Shown: positions 26,039-35,461, numbered from the stretch's first letter. The stretch: DNA of 64,000 bases from Mesorhizobium caraganae (GCF_016836705.1 NZ_JAFCGY010000002.1:372001-436000), one strand, 5' to 3'. Translations and numbers: made by a program. The notes: generated from the sequence alone by a model not told the origin.

Positions 26039-26152
26039 AACAACCCCAGGAAAAGGCGCAGCGGCTTTCCGTCTGGAGTTGCGTATGAACAACGCTTGGA
26101 CCACATTCGGCTCATTTCATTGAATCGAACCAATTTCGCTCGGAGTGCAAAA

Positions 26153-27211
26153 ATGCGGCTTTTGATATTGGGTACCGGCTGGATGGCACAGGAGCATGCC
26201 CGCCGCTTTGGCGCCATTGATGGCGTCGAGATCGTCGGCGCTGTCGATGTCGATGAAAAGCGCGCCGGCGAATTCGCCGACGGCTTCAAGATCCCGAAAC
26301 GCTTCACCTCGTTGGAGGCAGCGCTCGACTGGGGCGGCTTCGATGCGGTGGCCAACGTCACGCCTGACCGTATCCACCATCCGACGACCATGGCGCTGAT
26401 CGCGGCCGGCAAGCCGGTGCTGTGCGAAAAGCCGCTCGCCGAAAACTTCGGCAAGGCGAGCGAGATGGCTGACGCGGCGCAAGCCGCTGGCATCGTCAAC
26501 ATGGTCAACCTCACCTATCGCAACGTTGCTCCCTTGCAAAAGGCGCGGCAGATGGTGCTGGCCGGCGAGATCGGCACCGTCCGCCACGTCGAGGCCTCCT
26601 ATCTGCAGAGCTGGCTGGTGTCGAAATTCTGGGGCGACTGGCGCACCGATCCGAAATGGCTGTGGCGGCTGTCGCGCGGCCACGGCTCCAATGGTGTGCT
26701 CGGCGATGTCGGCATCCACATCCTCGATTTCGCCAGCTATGGCGCGGCGCTCGACATCGACCATGTCTTCTGCCGGCTGCGCGCCTTCGACAAGGCACCG
26801 GGCAACCGCATCGGCGAATACGACCTCGACGCCAATGACAGTTTCGCCATGACACTGGATTTTTCCAACGGCGCCTTCGGCGTGGTGCATGCCAGCCGCT
26901 GGGCGACCGGCCATATGAACGAACTGCGCCTGCGCATCTATGGTGACAAGGGCGGCGTCGAGGTCGTGCACAATCTCGAGGGCTCGGAGCTGAAGGCGTG
27001 CATCGGCGACGACATCGAGAGCGCCAAATGGGAGACCCTCGACGCCGGCACTGTGCCGTCGAACTACCAGCGCTTTGTCGATGCCGTCAGAAGCGGTGTG
27101 CAGGCCGAACCTTCGTTCCACCACGCTGCCGAACTGCAAAAGGTGCTGGATCTGGCTGTCGTGTCGGACGAGAAGCGTACGGAGTTGAGGGCCAGCGCCG
27201 ACACGCAGTGA
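26153..27211 (+). CDS. thuB: Gfo/Idh/MocA-family dehydrogenase, ThuB
   Basis: A 352-residue oxidoreductase. The N-terminal Rossmann motif LGTGWMAQEHA, the CEKPLAEN motif with the conserved catalytic Lys, and DVGIHILD with the active-site Asp/His are those of the Gfo/Idh/MocA family. Position directly after thuA identifies it as ThuB, thought to reduce or oxidise keto-disaccharide intermediates. ATG 26153 was chosen because it opens the Rossmann fold directly. Confidence 0.85.
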   Translation: MRLLILGTGWMAQEHARRFGAIDGVEIVGAVDVDEKRAGEFADGFKIPKRFTSLEAALDWGGFDAVANVTPDRIHHPTTMALIAAGKPVLCEKPLAENFGKASEMADAAQAAGIVNMVNLTYRNVAPLQKARQMVLAGEIGTVRHVEASYLQSWLVSKFWGDWRTDPKWLWRLSRGHGSNGVLGDVGIHILDFASYGAALDIDHVFCRLRAFDKAPGNRIGEYDLDANDSFAMTLDFSNGAFGVVHASRWATGHMNELRLRIYGDKGGVEVVHNLEGSELKACIGDDIESAKWETLDAGTVPSNYQRFVDAVRSGVQAEPSFHHAAELQKVLDLAVVSDEKRTELRASADTQ

Positions 27212-27232
27212 TGTGAAGGGGAGGAGCAAGCC

Positions 27233-27634
27233 ATGGTCACGCGGCGCGCGCAATGTCTCTGCGGCCAGCTGTCAGCAACCTGTACGGGCGAGCCGGTGCG
27301 CATCTCGGTCTGCCATTGCCTAGACTGCAAGCGCCGCACCGGCAGCGCCTTCAGCTACAATGTCCGGTTTGCGGAAGGCGATGTATCGATCGAGGGACGG
27401 GCGAAGCAGTTCACCCGCACGGGCGATCAGGGCGGCCGCATCATCTACAATTTCTGCCCAGAGTGCGGCGCCAGCGTCCACTACCGGATCGACACGCAGC
27501 CCGGCGTGATCGCCATTCCCGTCGGCGCCTTCGCCGACCCGTCCTTCCCGCCGCCCTTCCAGTCCTTCTACCACGACAGCCGGCGCTGTGACTGGGTCGA
27601 GATCAAAGCCGAGCCGCTGGCGACGTTCGACTGA
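27233..27634 (+). CDS. GFA/CENP-V family zinc protein
   Basis: A 133-residue GFA-fold protein. The zinc ligands are visible as CLCG near residue 10, CHCLDC near residue 28 and CPECG near residue 76. The family includes a glutathione-dependent formaldehyde-activating enzyme, but most members have no assigned activity. A strong ggggagg ribosome site precedes ATG 27233. It is 21 bases after thuB and 54 bases before the amidohydrolase operon, so it could belong to either transcription unit. Confidence 0.85.
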   Translation: MVTRRAQCLCGQLSATCTGEPVRISVCHCLDCKRRTGSAFSYNVRFAEGDVSIEGRAKQFTRTGDQGGRIIYNFCPECGASVHYRIDTQPGVIAIPVGAFADPSFPPPFQSFYHDSRRCDWVEIKAEPLATFD

Positions 27635-27688
27635 AGGCCGCTTTCGACACGAAGCGGAACCGTCCGCACGCTCCGCGCATTTCGGAGC

Positions 27689-28504
27689 ATGAACAAGACG
27701 ATTTCCAACACCGATACGGGCGGATCGGGCTGGACGATCAAGCTCGGAGACGGTCCTGTCGTCGGTACAGCCATCCACAGCGGCACCGACGTTGGCAGTG
27801 CTTGCCGAGGGCTTATGTGTCTTTCTGATCCAGACCGGCTTCGAGAGGAAGATCCGTTCACTGAGCGCTTCATCGCCGATTTCCCGACCCGGATCATCGT
27901 TCATCGGTCGCGCTTCCAGGTCGATCTGAACCGCGCGCGCGACGCTGCCGTCTACTTGTCGCCGGACCAGTCCTGGGGGCTCAAAGTCTGGCGGGAGTTG
28001 CCGGCCGAGACCATCGTGAAGGAGTCTCTGTCCTTTCACGACGCCTTCTACAGTGAGCTGAAGCGTGTCCTCGCCGATATCGAGAAGCGCTATGGCCGGT
28101 TCGTTCTCGTCGACGTCCACAGCTACAATCACCGCCGCGATGGGCCGCAGGCCCAGCCGACATCTCGCGATCTCGCGCCCGACATCAACATCGGGACGTC
28201 TTCCATGGACCGCGAGCGCTGGGCGCCGGTCGTCGATGCGTTCATCGAAACGCTTCGCGGCCACCAGCTCAACGGCGAGCCGATCGACGTGCGCGAAAAC
28301 GTGTCCTTCCAGGGCAAGGGCGAACAGACGCGTTTCGTCCACACCAATTTTCCACAGACCGGCTGTGCAATCGCGGTGGAGTTCAAGAAAATCTTCATGG
28401 ACGAATGGAGCGGCGAACCCGACTGGACAGCAATCGATCAACTGCGCGCCATACTGGCGTCGACTGTGCCTGTCCTGGCAAAGGCGCTGCGGGCCATGCG
28501 ATGA
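27689..28504 (+). CDS. N-formylglutamate amidohydrolase family protein
   Basis: A 271-residue protein of the N-formylglutamate amidohydrolase (HutG-type) family. HSGTDVG near the start, RSRFQVDLNRARD, the metal-binding VDVHSYNHRR and the C-terminal CAIAVEFKKIFMDEW are recognisable. The classical enzyme frees glutamate in histidine breakdown, yet no hut genes are near. Here it opens an operon: its TGA overlaps the ATG of the DUF1704 gene (ATGA), and an ATP-grasp ligase follows. It more likely cleaves an amide on a peptide or amino-acid conjugate handled by those partners (inference). ATG 27689 follows ggag. Confidence 0.82.
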   Translation: MNKTISNTDTGGSGWTIKLGDGPVVGTAIHSGTDVGSACRGLMCLSDPDRLREEDPFTERFIADFPTRIIVHRSRFQVDLNRARDAAVYLSPDQSWGLKVWRELPAETIVKESLSFHDAFYSELKRVLADIEKRYGRFVLVDVHSYNHRRDGPQAQPTSRDLAPDINIGTSSMDRERWAPVVDAFIETLRGHQLNGEPIDVRENVSFQGKGEQTRFVHTNFPQTGCAIAVEFKKIFMDEWSGEPDWTAIDQLRAILASTVPVLAKALRAMR

Positions 28505-30363
28505 AGCCCAAGCTTGTCGAGTCCACATCTCCACTGCTGCAAATCGAAGCGGACCTTGGCGCGCTTTTCCGCGTCGGCAAGCCGATCCGCCGCGAGTTCG
28601 GCAACGGCAATCGTTTGCACATCGATCGGCCGCTGCCCTTTCTGTGTGTCCATGTCGGCTCGCATCAGGACGCCGCATTCCATGCCGTCTCCGCCAACGC
28701 CTCCTATCTGATCGCCGCCGACATCGAGCTTGCCGGCGAGGTCGCGCGGCTGGTGGCGGGCCGGCTACACGATCACTGCGGCGCGTTCCTCTTGCTGGAC
28801 ATCGGCGAGTTGGCCGAAGACCGGTTCCTGACCGAGGATGTTCCATTCCTGCCGCCTTTCGAGATTGCGCTGGCCTGCGGCAGCACGGCGCCGGAGAAGG
28901 CGGCGCGCAAGCGCTTCGCCGATGCTGCATCCGCGCGTGAAGCCAAATACCGCACGCCCCGCGTCGACGAGCTCAGTCCCACCACACGTGCCGAAGCACG
29001 GCTCTGGGACGATCCCGGTGATGTGGCGTGCCTGACGGTGCGCTTCGCACCGATCTACAGGGTGCCCGGCACCAAGCGCGTCTACCCCGAACTCCACGAT
29101 CTCGTCGTCGCCAACATGGTCGATTCCGCGCTTCAGGCCGTCAGTGCCTTCCTGAAGGCATCGAGCCTGGAACAACCGGCGACCCATCGTTCCCTCGGTC
29201 GCCGCGCCTATATCGACGCTGTCGCGCGCGCCGACCGTGCGATCGACAATGTCGCGTCGACCTTCGATTTTCTGCTGGCCGTCACACCGATCAATGCCGA
29301 ACCCGCCTGGCGGGAATTCCAGGCAGGCGCTTTCGAGCGTGTGCCCGCACTGCTTTACCGGCCGCTCGAGCTTGAGGTCGCCGACCAGAAGCGGAGGCTC
29401 TATTCGATCTCGCTCGATCATCTGGAAGATACGCTCCTGACCAGGCTGCTCTCCGAAAAGCAGCAGGAGCTCGATCTCCAGCTGTCGATGCTCGCGGCAC
29501 GCGAGACGCCGCGATTCGTCGAACTCGGGCGAGCCCTGTATGGCAGTGTCGAACCGAGCCTGGCGGCGAGGGCGCGCGCTATTCTCGAAAAGCTCCCGCG
29601 CGTTGCCTCGGCCGCCCGGCAGAAGGGCCTCGATGCCGACGCCGTTGCCGCCGCCGCGCGCGACATGATCGCCGGATACCGGGCCGCCTATCCCGATTTC
29701 GAGGCTTCGGTGGAGATCCGCGGCGACCTGCCGGCCGGCCTGCTGGTCTCGCGAAGCCGGTTGCTGGTGTCGCGCGATACCAACCTTCCGCCGGAGCGTC
29801 TGACGGCGCTGCTCAGCCATGAGATCGGTGTTCATCTGCTGACCTATTTCAACGGCGCCGCGCAGGGGCTCGCCATCTTCTGTAGCGGGCTCGCCGGCTA
29901 TGAAGGCATGCAGGAGGGACTGGCCGTGCTGGCGGAGTATCTGGTCGGCGGCATGACCGCGGCGCGTTTGCGCCTGATTGCAGCGAGAGTGATCGCCTGT
30001 CAGGCGATGCTCGAGGGGGCAACATTCGAGGAAGCCTTCCGCAGTCTGCGCAGGGATCTCGATGATCGCGAGGCCTTCAACGTCATTCTGCGCGTCTACA
30101 GAGGCGGCGGTCTTGCAAAGGACGCCATCTATCTGCGCGGCCTGTTGCAGATCCTCGATCACTTGAGGAATGGCGGCAGCCTAACGCCGTTCTGGATCGG
30201 CAAGATCGCCGCCGCGCATTTCGGCGCGATCCAGGAACTCAACGCACGCGGTCTGCTACGAGCGCCGCGCCTCGAACCTGCGTTCCTCTCTTCCGACGCG
30301 GCGCGGCCGCGCCTCAGGAAAGCGATGGCGGGAATCGATCCGATCGATATGGTTGAAAGCTGA
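28501..30363 (+). CDS. DUF1704 'QEGLA-motif' metallopeptidase-like protein
   Basis: A 620-residue protein annotated in relatives as flavohemoglobin expression-modulating QEGLA motif protein. The C-terminal half carries a zinc-peptidase motif HEIGVH (H440, E441, H445) and, 27 residues later, GMQEGLAVL with Glu472 as probable third ligand. This is the HExxxH...E layout of DUF1704, the domain of the eukaryotic MATCAP/TMCP tubulin carboxypeptidases that remove terminal Tyr or Glu. The first ~200 residues are a separate domain, recalling the FGase fold (RPLPFLCVHVGSHQDA). It is cytoplasmic with no signal peptide. The gene overlaps the upstream one and lies 11 bases before the ATP-grasp gene. The bacterial substrate is unknown. 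Confidence 0.8.
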   Translation: MKPKLVESTSPLLQIEADLGALFRVGKPIRREFGNGNRLHIDRPLPFLCVHVGSHQDAAFHAVSANASYLIAADIELAGEVARLVAGRLHDHCGAFLLLDIGELAEDRFLTEDVPFLPPFEIALACGSTAPEKAARKRFADAASAREAKYRTPRVDELSPTTRAEARLWDDPGDVACLTVRFAPIYRVPGTKRVYPELHDLVVANMVDSALQAVSAFLKASSLEQPATHRSLGRRAYIDAVARADRAIDNVASTFDFLLAVTPINAEPAWREFQAGAFERVPALLYRPLELEVADQKRRLYSISLDHLEDTLLTRLLSEKQQELDLQLSMLAARETPRFVELGRALYGSVEPSLAARARAILEKLPRVASAARQKGLDADAVAAAARDMIAGYRAAYPDFEASVEIRGDLPAGLLVSRSRLLVSRDTNLPPERLTALLSHEIGVHLLTYFNGAAQGLAIFCSGLAGYEGMQEGLAVLAEYLVGGMTAARLRLIAARVIACQAMLEGATFEEAFRSLRRDLDDREAFNVILRVYRGGGLAKDAIYLRGLLQILDHLRNGGSLTPFWIGKIAAAHFGAIQELNARGLLRAPRLEPAFLSSDAARPRLRKAMAGIDPIDMVES

Positions 30364-30374
30364 GGGGCTCCACA

Positions 30375-31421
30375 ATGCGCATTGCGTTCTTCGTCAATTC
30401 CATTGAAACCGAGACGCCGGGATACACGACGACGGCGTTGGCGCTGGCGGCCGTCCAGCGCGGTCATTCCGTCGTCTATGTCGAGCCGGGCGATTTCATC
30501 CTGCGCCCTAATGATGATCTGGCCGTCAGCGTGACGGCTCTGCCCGATGCTGCCTACAAGACATCAGGCAAGCTTCATGCTGCCCTGCAGGCTGCCGCGA
30601 AGCAGAAGAAGACCGTCGCCATGAGCGACATCGACATATTGTTTCTGCGTAACGACCCGTCGCTGGATGGCGCCGGTCGGCCATGGGCGGCCAATGCCGG
30701 CATCATGTTCGGTCGGCTCGCAGCCGAACGCGGCACCATCGTCGTCAACGATCCGGGCGGTCTGGCGCAGGCACAGAGCAAGCTCTATTTGCAGTCTTTC
30801 CCCGAAGCGGTCAGGCCGGCGAGCCTGATATCGCGCAGCATCGCCGAGATCCGCGCCTTCATCGACAAACAGCCGAAGGGCTGTATCGTCAAACCGCTGC
30901 AAGGGTCGGGTGGCAAAAACGTGTTCCATATTGCCAAGCCCACCGATTCCAACCTCAACCAGATTTTCGAGGCGGCCAGCGGTGACGGCTATCTTATCGC
31001 GCAGGTCTACCTTCCGGAAGCCAAGGCCGGTGACGTCCGCTTGTTTCTGATGAACGGCCTGCCGCTGGTGCGCGACGGCAAGTACGCAGCCTTTCGCCGG
31101 GTTCCGGCCAAGGGCGACGTCCGCTCCAACATCCATGCCGCCGGCACCGCCCGCAAGGTCAAGGTAACGGCCACCATGCTGGGCATAGCCGAAATGGTGC
31201 GCCCCAAATTGATCGGCGACGGCATGTTCCTGGTCGGGCTCGACATCGTCGGCGACAAACTTCTGGAGATCAACGTCTTCACGCCGGGCGGGCTGACCCG
31301 GCTGGCCGACATGTACGCGACGGATTTTGCCGCAAGCGTCATCGCTGCGCTGGAGGAGAAGCAAACGCTGCGGCAAGCCTATGGAAAGGCCATGACCAAT
31401 TCGCGGCTGGCGACGCTGTGA
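30375..31421 (+). CDS. Glutathione-synthetase-like ATP-grasp ligase
   Basis: A 348-residue ATP-grasp protein close in layout to bacterial GshB. The ATP-lid Lys segment VKPLQGSGGKNVF lies near residue 173, QVYLPEAKAGDVRLFLMNG forms the nucleotide site, and VGLDIVGDKLLEINVFTPGGL carries the Mg-binding EIN. True GshB has INVTSPTG/C after EIN, so the FTPGGL end and a changed N-terminal domain imply another substrate. The reaction should be ATP-driven amide bond formation. It is third in the operon with the amidohydrolase and DUF1704 genes, 11 bases downstream of the latter. Confidence 0.83.
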   Translation: MRIAFFVNSIETETPGYTTTALALAAVQRGHSVVYVEPGDFILRPNDDLAVSVTALPDAAYKTSGKLHAALQAAAKQKKTVAMSDIDILFLRNDPSLDGAGRPWAANAGIMFGRLAAERGTIVVNDPGGLAQAQSKLYLQSFPEAVRPASLISRSIAEIRAFIDKQPKGCIVKPLQGSGGKNVFHIAKPTDSNLNQIFEAASGDGYLIAQVYLPEAKAGDVRLFLMNGLPLVRDGKYAAFRRVPAKGDVRSNIHAAGTARKVKVTATMLGIAEMVRPKLIGDGMFLVGLDIVGDKLLEINVFTPGGLTRLADMYATDFAASVIAALEEKQTLRQAYGKAMTNSRLATL

Positions 31422-31463
31422 GGAGCGAGGCAGTCGCGACCTGATCTTCTGCGCGAAAGTCCG

Positions 31464-32105
31464 TCAATTTGGCGGTGGGACCGCGACCCCGGCGTGGTGA
31501 CTTCCCAGATGCCAGAGGGACAGCGGAAATCGTCCGCGCTCATCATGGACGAGCCGAAAGCCCGACCCGCTGATCAGGCGCAATGGATTGCGATTGAGCT
31601 GGCAGCCGCCGGCGATTCCTCCCCACGTCCGGTTCAGGCGCTCCTGCCACCTGCGGCAACGCGGCCCCTCTGCTTGGCCGTGCTCGATGAAGATCAGCCG
31701 GCCCGTGGACTTCAAGATGCGCCGGATTTCACTTAGCGCCGCCTCAGGGTCCGGAATGGTGCAGAAAGCGTAGGTGACGACGACGGTGTCGGCAAAGTCA
31801 TCGGCCAACGGCAGGGTTTCGCCTCTGGCGCGGAGGCATTCGACATCGAAAGGCATGGAACGGCTCTTGGGTCCGGCCAACCCGAGCATCGTGCCGTCGG
31901 GATCGACGCCCACCAGCCGCTGCACCTTGGCCGGGTCGTAGTAGGGAAGGTTCAGGCCGGACCCGAAGCCGACCTCCACAACAATGCCCTCTGCCTGCGG
32001 GATCATTCGCTTTCGCATGTGCGCGAATGCGTTGGCCGAACAGCCTGCGTGGACGAAGTAGGGAGCAATGCAGCGTGCGTACCAGGAGAGGCAGGATTGG
32101 CACAT
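31464..32105 (-). CDS. Class I SAM-dependent methyltransferase, UbiE/PhnU-like
   Basis: A 213-residue methyltransferase with motif I VVEVGFGSGLNLPYY, the acidic loop VGVDPDG and the post-motif VVVTYAFCTIPDPEAALSEI. The N-terminal WYARCIAPYFVHAGCS and C-terminal HERGRFPLS segments match a group of small soluble enzymes found near membrane-lipid or phospholipid genes, but no specific acceptor can be assigned. It is divergent from the SARP-type gene and convergent with the ATP-grasp operon. Confidence 0.82.
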   Translation of the reverse strand: MCQSCLSWYARCIAPYFVHAGCSANAFAHMRKRMIPQAEGIVVEVGFGSGLNLPYYDPAKVQRLVGVDPDGTMLGLAGPKSRSMPFDVECLRARGETLPLADDFADTVVVTYAFCTIPDPEAALSEIRRILKSTGRLIFIEHGQAEGPRCRRWQERLNRTWGGIAGGCQLNRNPLRLISGSGFRLVHDERGRFPLSLWHLGSHHAGVAVPPPN

Positions 32106-32300
32106 GTCTCAGCCTCCTTGCTCGGTGTTCGAGGCGCCGATGGGGCCGCCAGCCTCGGGCATGCGCTGAAAGGTGAGAGTATTGACCAGTGACATTTATC
32201 GCTCCAAGGGTGTCTTCAGACGGGCCAAATGGCCCAACGTCGTGGGGATAGGTAGAAGGCCTGCGTCCCCTCAACGTCCCCGCTCGGCGCATACGGATCG
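32106..32300. promoter_or_regulatory. Divergent promoter region between methyltransferase and SARP gene
   Basis: A spacer of 195 bases between divergent starts. A palindrome gggccaaatggccc lies near 32221-32234, about 70 bases upstream of the SARP start, and could be an operator. No clear -10/-35 pair was identified. Confidence 0.3.
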
Positions 32301-33844
32301 ATGGAGCGATTGCAGTTCCGACTTCTGGGTTTTCCGGAGTTCCGTCTGAACGGGCGGCGGGTGGAGCTTGTCTTGCGCAAGGCAGCCGCGCTCCTCATCT
32401 ATCTCGCCGAGGCCGATGGCCCCGTAGCGCGCGAGGTTGCCGCTACACTTTTGTGGCCCGAAACCGACGAGGACGCCGCACGGGCGCGCCTTCGGCGCAC
32501 GCTGTATAAAATCCGCATCGCGTTCGGCAGCGAGGTTATCGCCGCCAGCGGAACATCCCTCAGCCTGCATCCGGCGCTGTCCGTCGAGGTCGACTCCAGG
32601 GTTTTCGAGCATGCCTGTGATGTCGGGCCTCTCGACGAGGCCGCTGATATCCACAAGGGCGACTATCTCGTCGGCTTCTCACTGCCGGACTGTCTGGAAT
32701 TCGAGGAATGGGTCTTCTTCAGGCGCGAGGCCCTGCGCAGCCGGCTGGTGCAGGCGCTGGAGCGGCTCGTCGAAGCGAAGATCGCCGGCGGCGAGCCTCG
32801 CAGCGCGGTCGTGCAAGCGACGCGCCTTGCGGCCCTGGACCCATTGAGCGAAAGCGCACACCGTCACCTGATCCGCGCCCACCTGGCGGCCGGGGACAGG
32901 GCGGCGGCCGAGCGCCAGGCCGAGACCTGTGTTCGGTTGCTGCGGGACGAACTCGGCATAGCGCCAGACTCCGCCACGCTTGCCCTGCTGCGTGAACCAA
33001 CGCGCGATACTGGCTCGGACGTGCCCAGAACGCGCTATGTCGACGTGGACGGCGTCCATATTGCCTACCAGATCGTCGGCAGCGGCCCGATGGATATCGT
33101 GCTTGTTCCGGGGTTCATTTCGCATGTCGAGCGGGTTTGGGAAGACAGAAGCTGCCGCTCCTGGATCACCGCGGTTTCGCGTCTCGGCCGCCTGATCCTT
33201 TTCGACCGGCGCGGCATGGGACTTTCCGACCGCGTTGGCGCCCGCCCAACCGTCGAAGCGACGGCGAGGATATTCTGGCGGTCATGAACGCGGCCGGCAG
33301 CCGCAGGGCATTGCTCATCGGTGCATCGGAGGGTGGGCCGGGTTGTATCCGTTTTGCCGTGAACCATCCTGATCGCCTGATCGGCCTTGTTCTCTGGGGT
33401 TCCCTGGCGAAAGGCAGCCGCGCGCCCGACTATCCTTTTGCCCTGACCGTCGCCCAATACGACCTGTGGAAGCAACGCCTGCTCGCCGGCTGGGGTGGTC
33501 CGGCGGAAATCCAGACATTCGCCCCGAGCCTGGCCGCGGACCGCCAGGCGCAGAGCTGGTGGGCCGGATTGCTCAGGGCAGCCTCCAGTCCCGGCGCGGT
33601 CGCAGGTTTGCTCGAAGCGCTGCGTGATACCGACGTCCGCCATCTCCTGGCAAAAGTTTCGGCCAGGACGATGGTTCTGCACCGCTCCGGCGACCGTGCC
33701 GTGCGCGTCGAGGCCGGGCGGTTCCTCGCAGCCAAAATCCCGGATGCGCGTTTCGTCGAGGTCGCCGGTGACGACCACTGGTTCTGGGTCGGCGATCAGC
33801 AGCCGCTGCTCGACAGCATCAGCGCGTTTGCACGAGGCAGCTGA
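32301..33844 (+). pseudogene. SARP/BTAD regulator fused to alpha/beta hydrolase, frameshifted
   Basis: The first 235 residues are a SARP-type activator: a winged helix (LLGFPEFRLNGRRVELVLRK region) plus a bacterial transcriptional activation domain (residues 95-230). From residue 245 the chain becomes an alpha/beta hydrolase beginning RYVDVDGVHIAYQIVGSGP. The reading frame breaks near 33264-33267, where gcgacggcgagg lacks one G; in the next frame the hydrolase continues EDILAVMNAAGSRRALLIGASEGGPG with nucleophile Ser and ends at 33844. Adding one base restores a 514-residue protein. It is either a recent null mutation or a sequencing error. Related adenylate-cyclase-like fusions use the hydrolase domain as sensor (inference). 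Confidence 0.8.
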
Positions 33845-33942
33845 TCGCAGCCGGGGACGATCAGGGGACACCCCCTGTGTAGGGCGACGCTCACAACTCT
33901 TGATGTCTGTTGTGAAGTTTGCGCCCTGCAGAAGGAACGATC

Positions 33943-34680
33943 ATGTTCGTTGTATCGGAAGACGGAACCCGCATTGCCTATGAGGTGATCGGGACGGGAA
34001 AGCCGCTCGTGCTGTTGCACGGCTTTACAGCAGATCACACGATTTGGCGTGAAGTGGGCTACGTCGAGCGGTTGGCGGGGCGGCAACTGATACTGATCGA
34101 CGCTCGCGGTCATGGCAGAAGCGACAAGCCGCATGTGCCCGAAGCGTATGATGCCGGGCGATGCGCGACAGACGTCGCGGCGGTTCTGAATGATATCGGC
34201 GCAGTCAATGCCGACATCTGTGGGCATTCCTTGGGCGGCACCATTGCCCTGGCGTTTGCCGCCCACTACCCGAACCGGGTGCGCTCGCTTGTCGTCAACG
34301 GGGCGCATCCCTTCGGTCAGGATCTGAGTCTGCTCAGGGCGGCCGTGAGCGTCGGCATAGAACCCTGGATCTCGTATCTGCGCACCGAGAGCTGGCCGTT
34401 GACAGACGGGAACGTCAGGCAACTCAGAAACAATGATCTTGACGCCCTGCGGGTATGCGTTGCACTGGACCGGTCCGATCGGTCGGCACCGTTTGTCGGC
34501 TTTGATCGACCGATCCTTGCAATCAGCGGAGAGGCCGATCCGTTGTGTCCGAAGGTCCGTGATTTTGCAGCCCTTGCCGGCGCCGACTATCTCGAACTCG
34601 TCGGATGCAATCATTTCCAGGCGTTCTTGGCGGTCGACCCGATATGCGCGCGCATGGAAGGGTTTTTGGCTCTACCCTAG
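33943..34680 (+). CDS. Alpha/beta hydrolase, pimeloyl-ester-carboxylesterase type
   Basis: A 245-residue alpha/beta hydrolase. [12 protein letters not shown] is the oxyanion loop, [11 protein letters not shown] the next strand, [10 protein letters not shown] the nucleophile elbow with Ser, SGEADPLCP the acid region, and VGCNHFQAF the catalytic His. ATG 33943 follows gaagga. It lies 98 bases after the frameshifted SARP-hydrolase gene and may be its regulatory target. Its stop overlaps the stop of the convergent ABC ATPase gene by 4 bases. The substrate is unknown. Confidence 0.83.
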   Translation: MFVVSEDGTRIAYEVIGTGKPLVLLHGFTADHTIWREVGYVERLAGRQLILIDARGHGRSDKPHVPEAYDAGRCATDVAAVLNDIGAVNADICGHSLGGTIALAFAAHYPNRVRSLVVNGAHPFGQDLSLLRAAVSVGIEPWISYLRTESWPLTDGNVRQLRNNDLDALRVCVALDRSDRSAPFVGFDRPILAISGEADPLCPKVRDFAALAGADYLELVGCNHFQAFLAVDPICARMEGFLALP

Positions 34681-35435
34681 TGCCTGAGAATCTTGCTCAG
34701 AAAAGCCCGGCTGCGGTCCGTCTTCGGGGCGGAGAAAAACGCCTCCGGCGTGCCGCTTTCGACGATGGCGCCGGCATCCATGAACACCACGCGCTGCGCC
34801 ACCTTGCGGGCGAAGCCCATTTCGTGCGTCACCACCATCATGGTCATGCCTTCTTCAGCCACCGCGACCATCACGTCGAGCACTTCGGAAATCATCTCGG
34901 GGTCGAGCGCCGAGGTCGGCTCGTCGAACAGCATGATCTTGGGCCGCATGCCGAGGCAGCGTGCGATCGCTACGCGCTGCTGCTGGCCGCCGGAGAGCTG
35001 TGAGGGATACGCGTTGACCTTGTCGGCGAGGCCGACCTTGGCCAGCAAGTCGCGACCGGCCTGCTCGGCCTCGGCGCGTGGGATCTTGCGGACATGGATT
35101 GGCGCCAGCGTGACGTTTTCCAGCGCGGTCTTGTGCGGGTAGAGATTGAACGACTGGAAGACGAAGCCGATCTCGGTGCGCAGCAGCGTCATGTTGGTGG
35201 CGGGGTCGCCGAGGCGCTGGCCGTCGACGATGAGGTCGCCGTCCTTGATCGTCTCCAGGCCGTTGATGCAACGGATCAGCGTGCTCTTGCCCGAGCCGCT
35301 GGGGCCGCAGACGACGACGACCTCGCGCGGCTCGACGCTGAGCGTGATGTCTTTCAGCACATTGAGCGGGCCGAACCATTTGTTGACGCCGCGAAAGTCG
35401 ATCATGCCGGTTTTGGCCTGGCTTGGCGTGCTCAT
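34677..35435 (-). CDS. Polar amino-acid ABC importer ATPase, GlnQ-like
   Basis: A protein of about 252 residues with Walker [11 protein letters not shown] loop [16 protein letters not shown], signature LSGGQQQR, Walker [15 protein letters not shown] and the switch VTHEMGFAR. These are hallmarks of HisP/GlnQ-type ATPases. ATG 35435 (MSTPSQ) has aaaggg upstream; an alternative ATG at 35465 would make the protein ten residues longer. It is third in an importer operon with two permease genes and a binding-protein gene. Confidence 0.9.
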   Translation of the reverse strand: MSTPSQAKTGMIDFRGVNKWFGPLNVLKDITLSVEPREVVVVCGPSGSGKSTLIRCINGLETIKDGDLIVDGQRLGDPATNMTLLRTEIGFVFQSFNLYPHKTALENVTLAPIHVRKIPRAEAEQAGRDLLAKVGLADKVNAYPSQLSGGQQQRVAIARCLGMRPKIMLFDEPTSALDPEMISEVLDVMVAVAEEGMTMMVVTHEMGFARKVAQRVVFMDAGAIVESGTPEAFFSAPKTDRSRAFLSKILRH

Positions 35436-35461
35436 ATTCGTGCGCCCTTTGGGGTTCGATG

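Noticed and set aside
27689..28504. Histidine-utilisation role for the amidohydrolase
   Set aside because: No hutH, hutU, hutI or hutF gene is near, and the operon partners point to another job.
28765..30162. A 465-codon open frame on the minus strand
   Set aside because: It is antisense to the DUF1704 gene and has no ribosome site or similarity.
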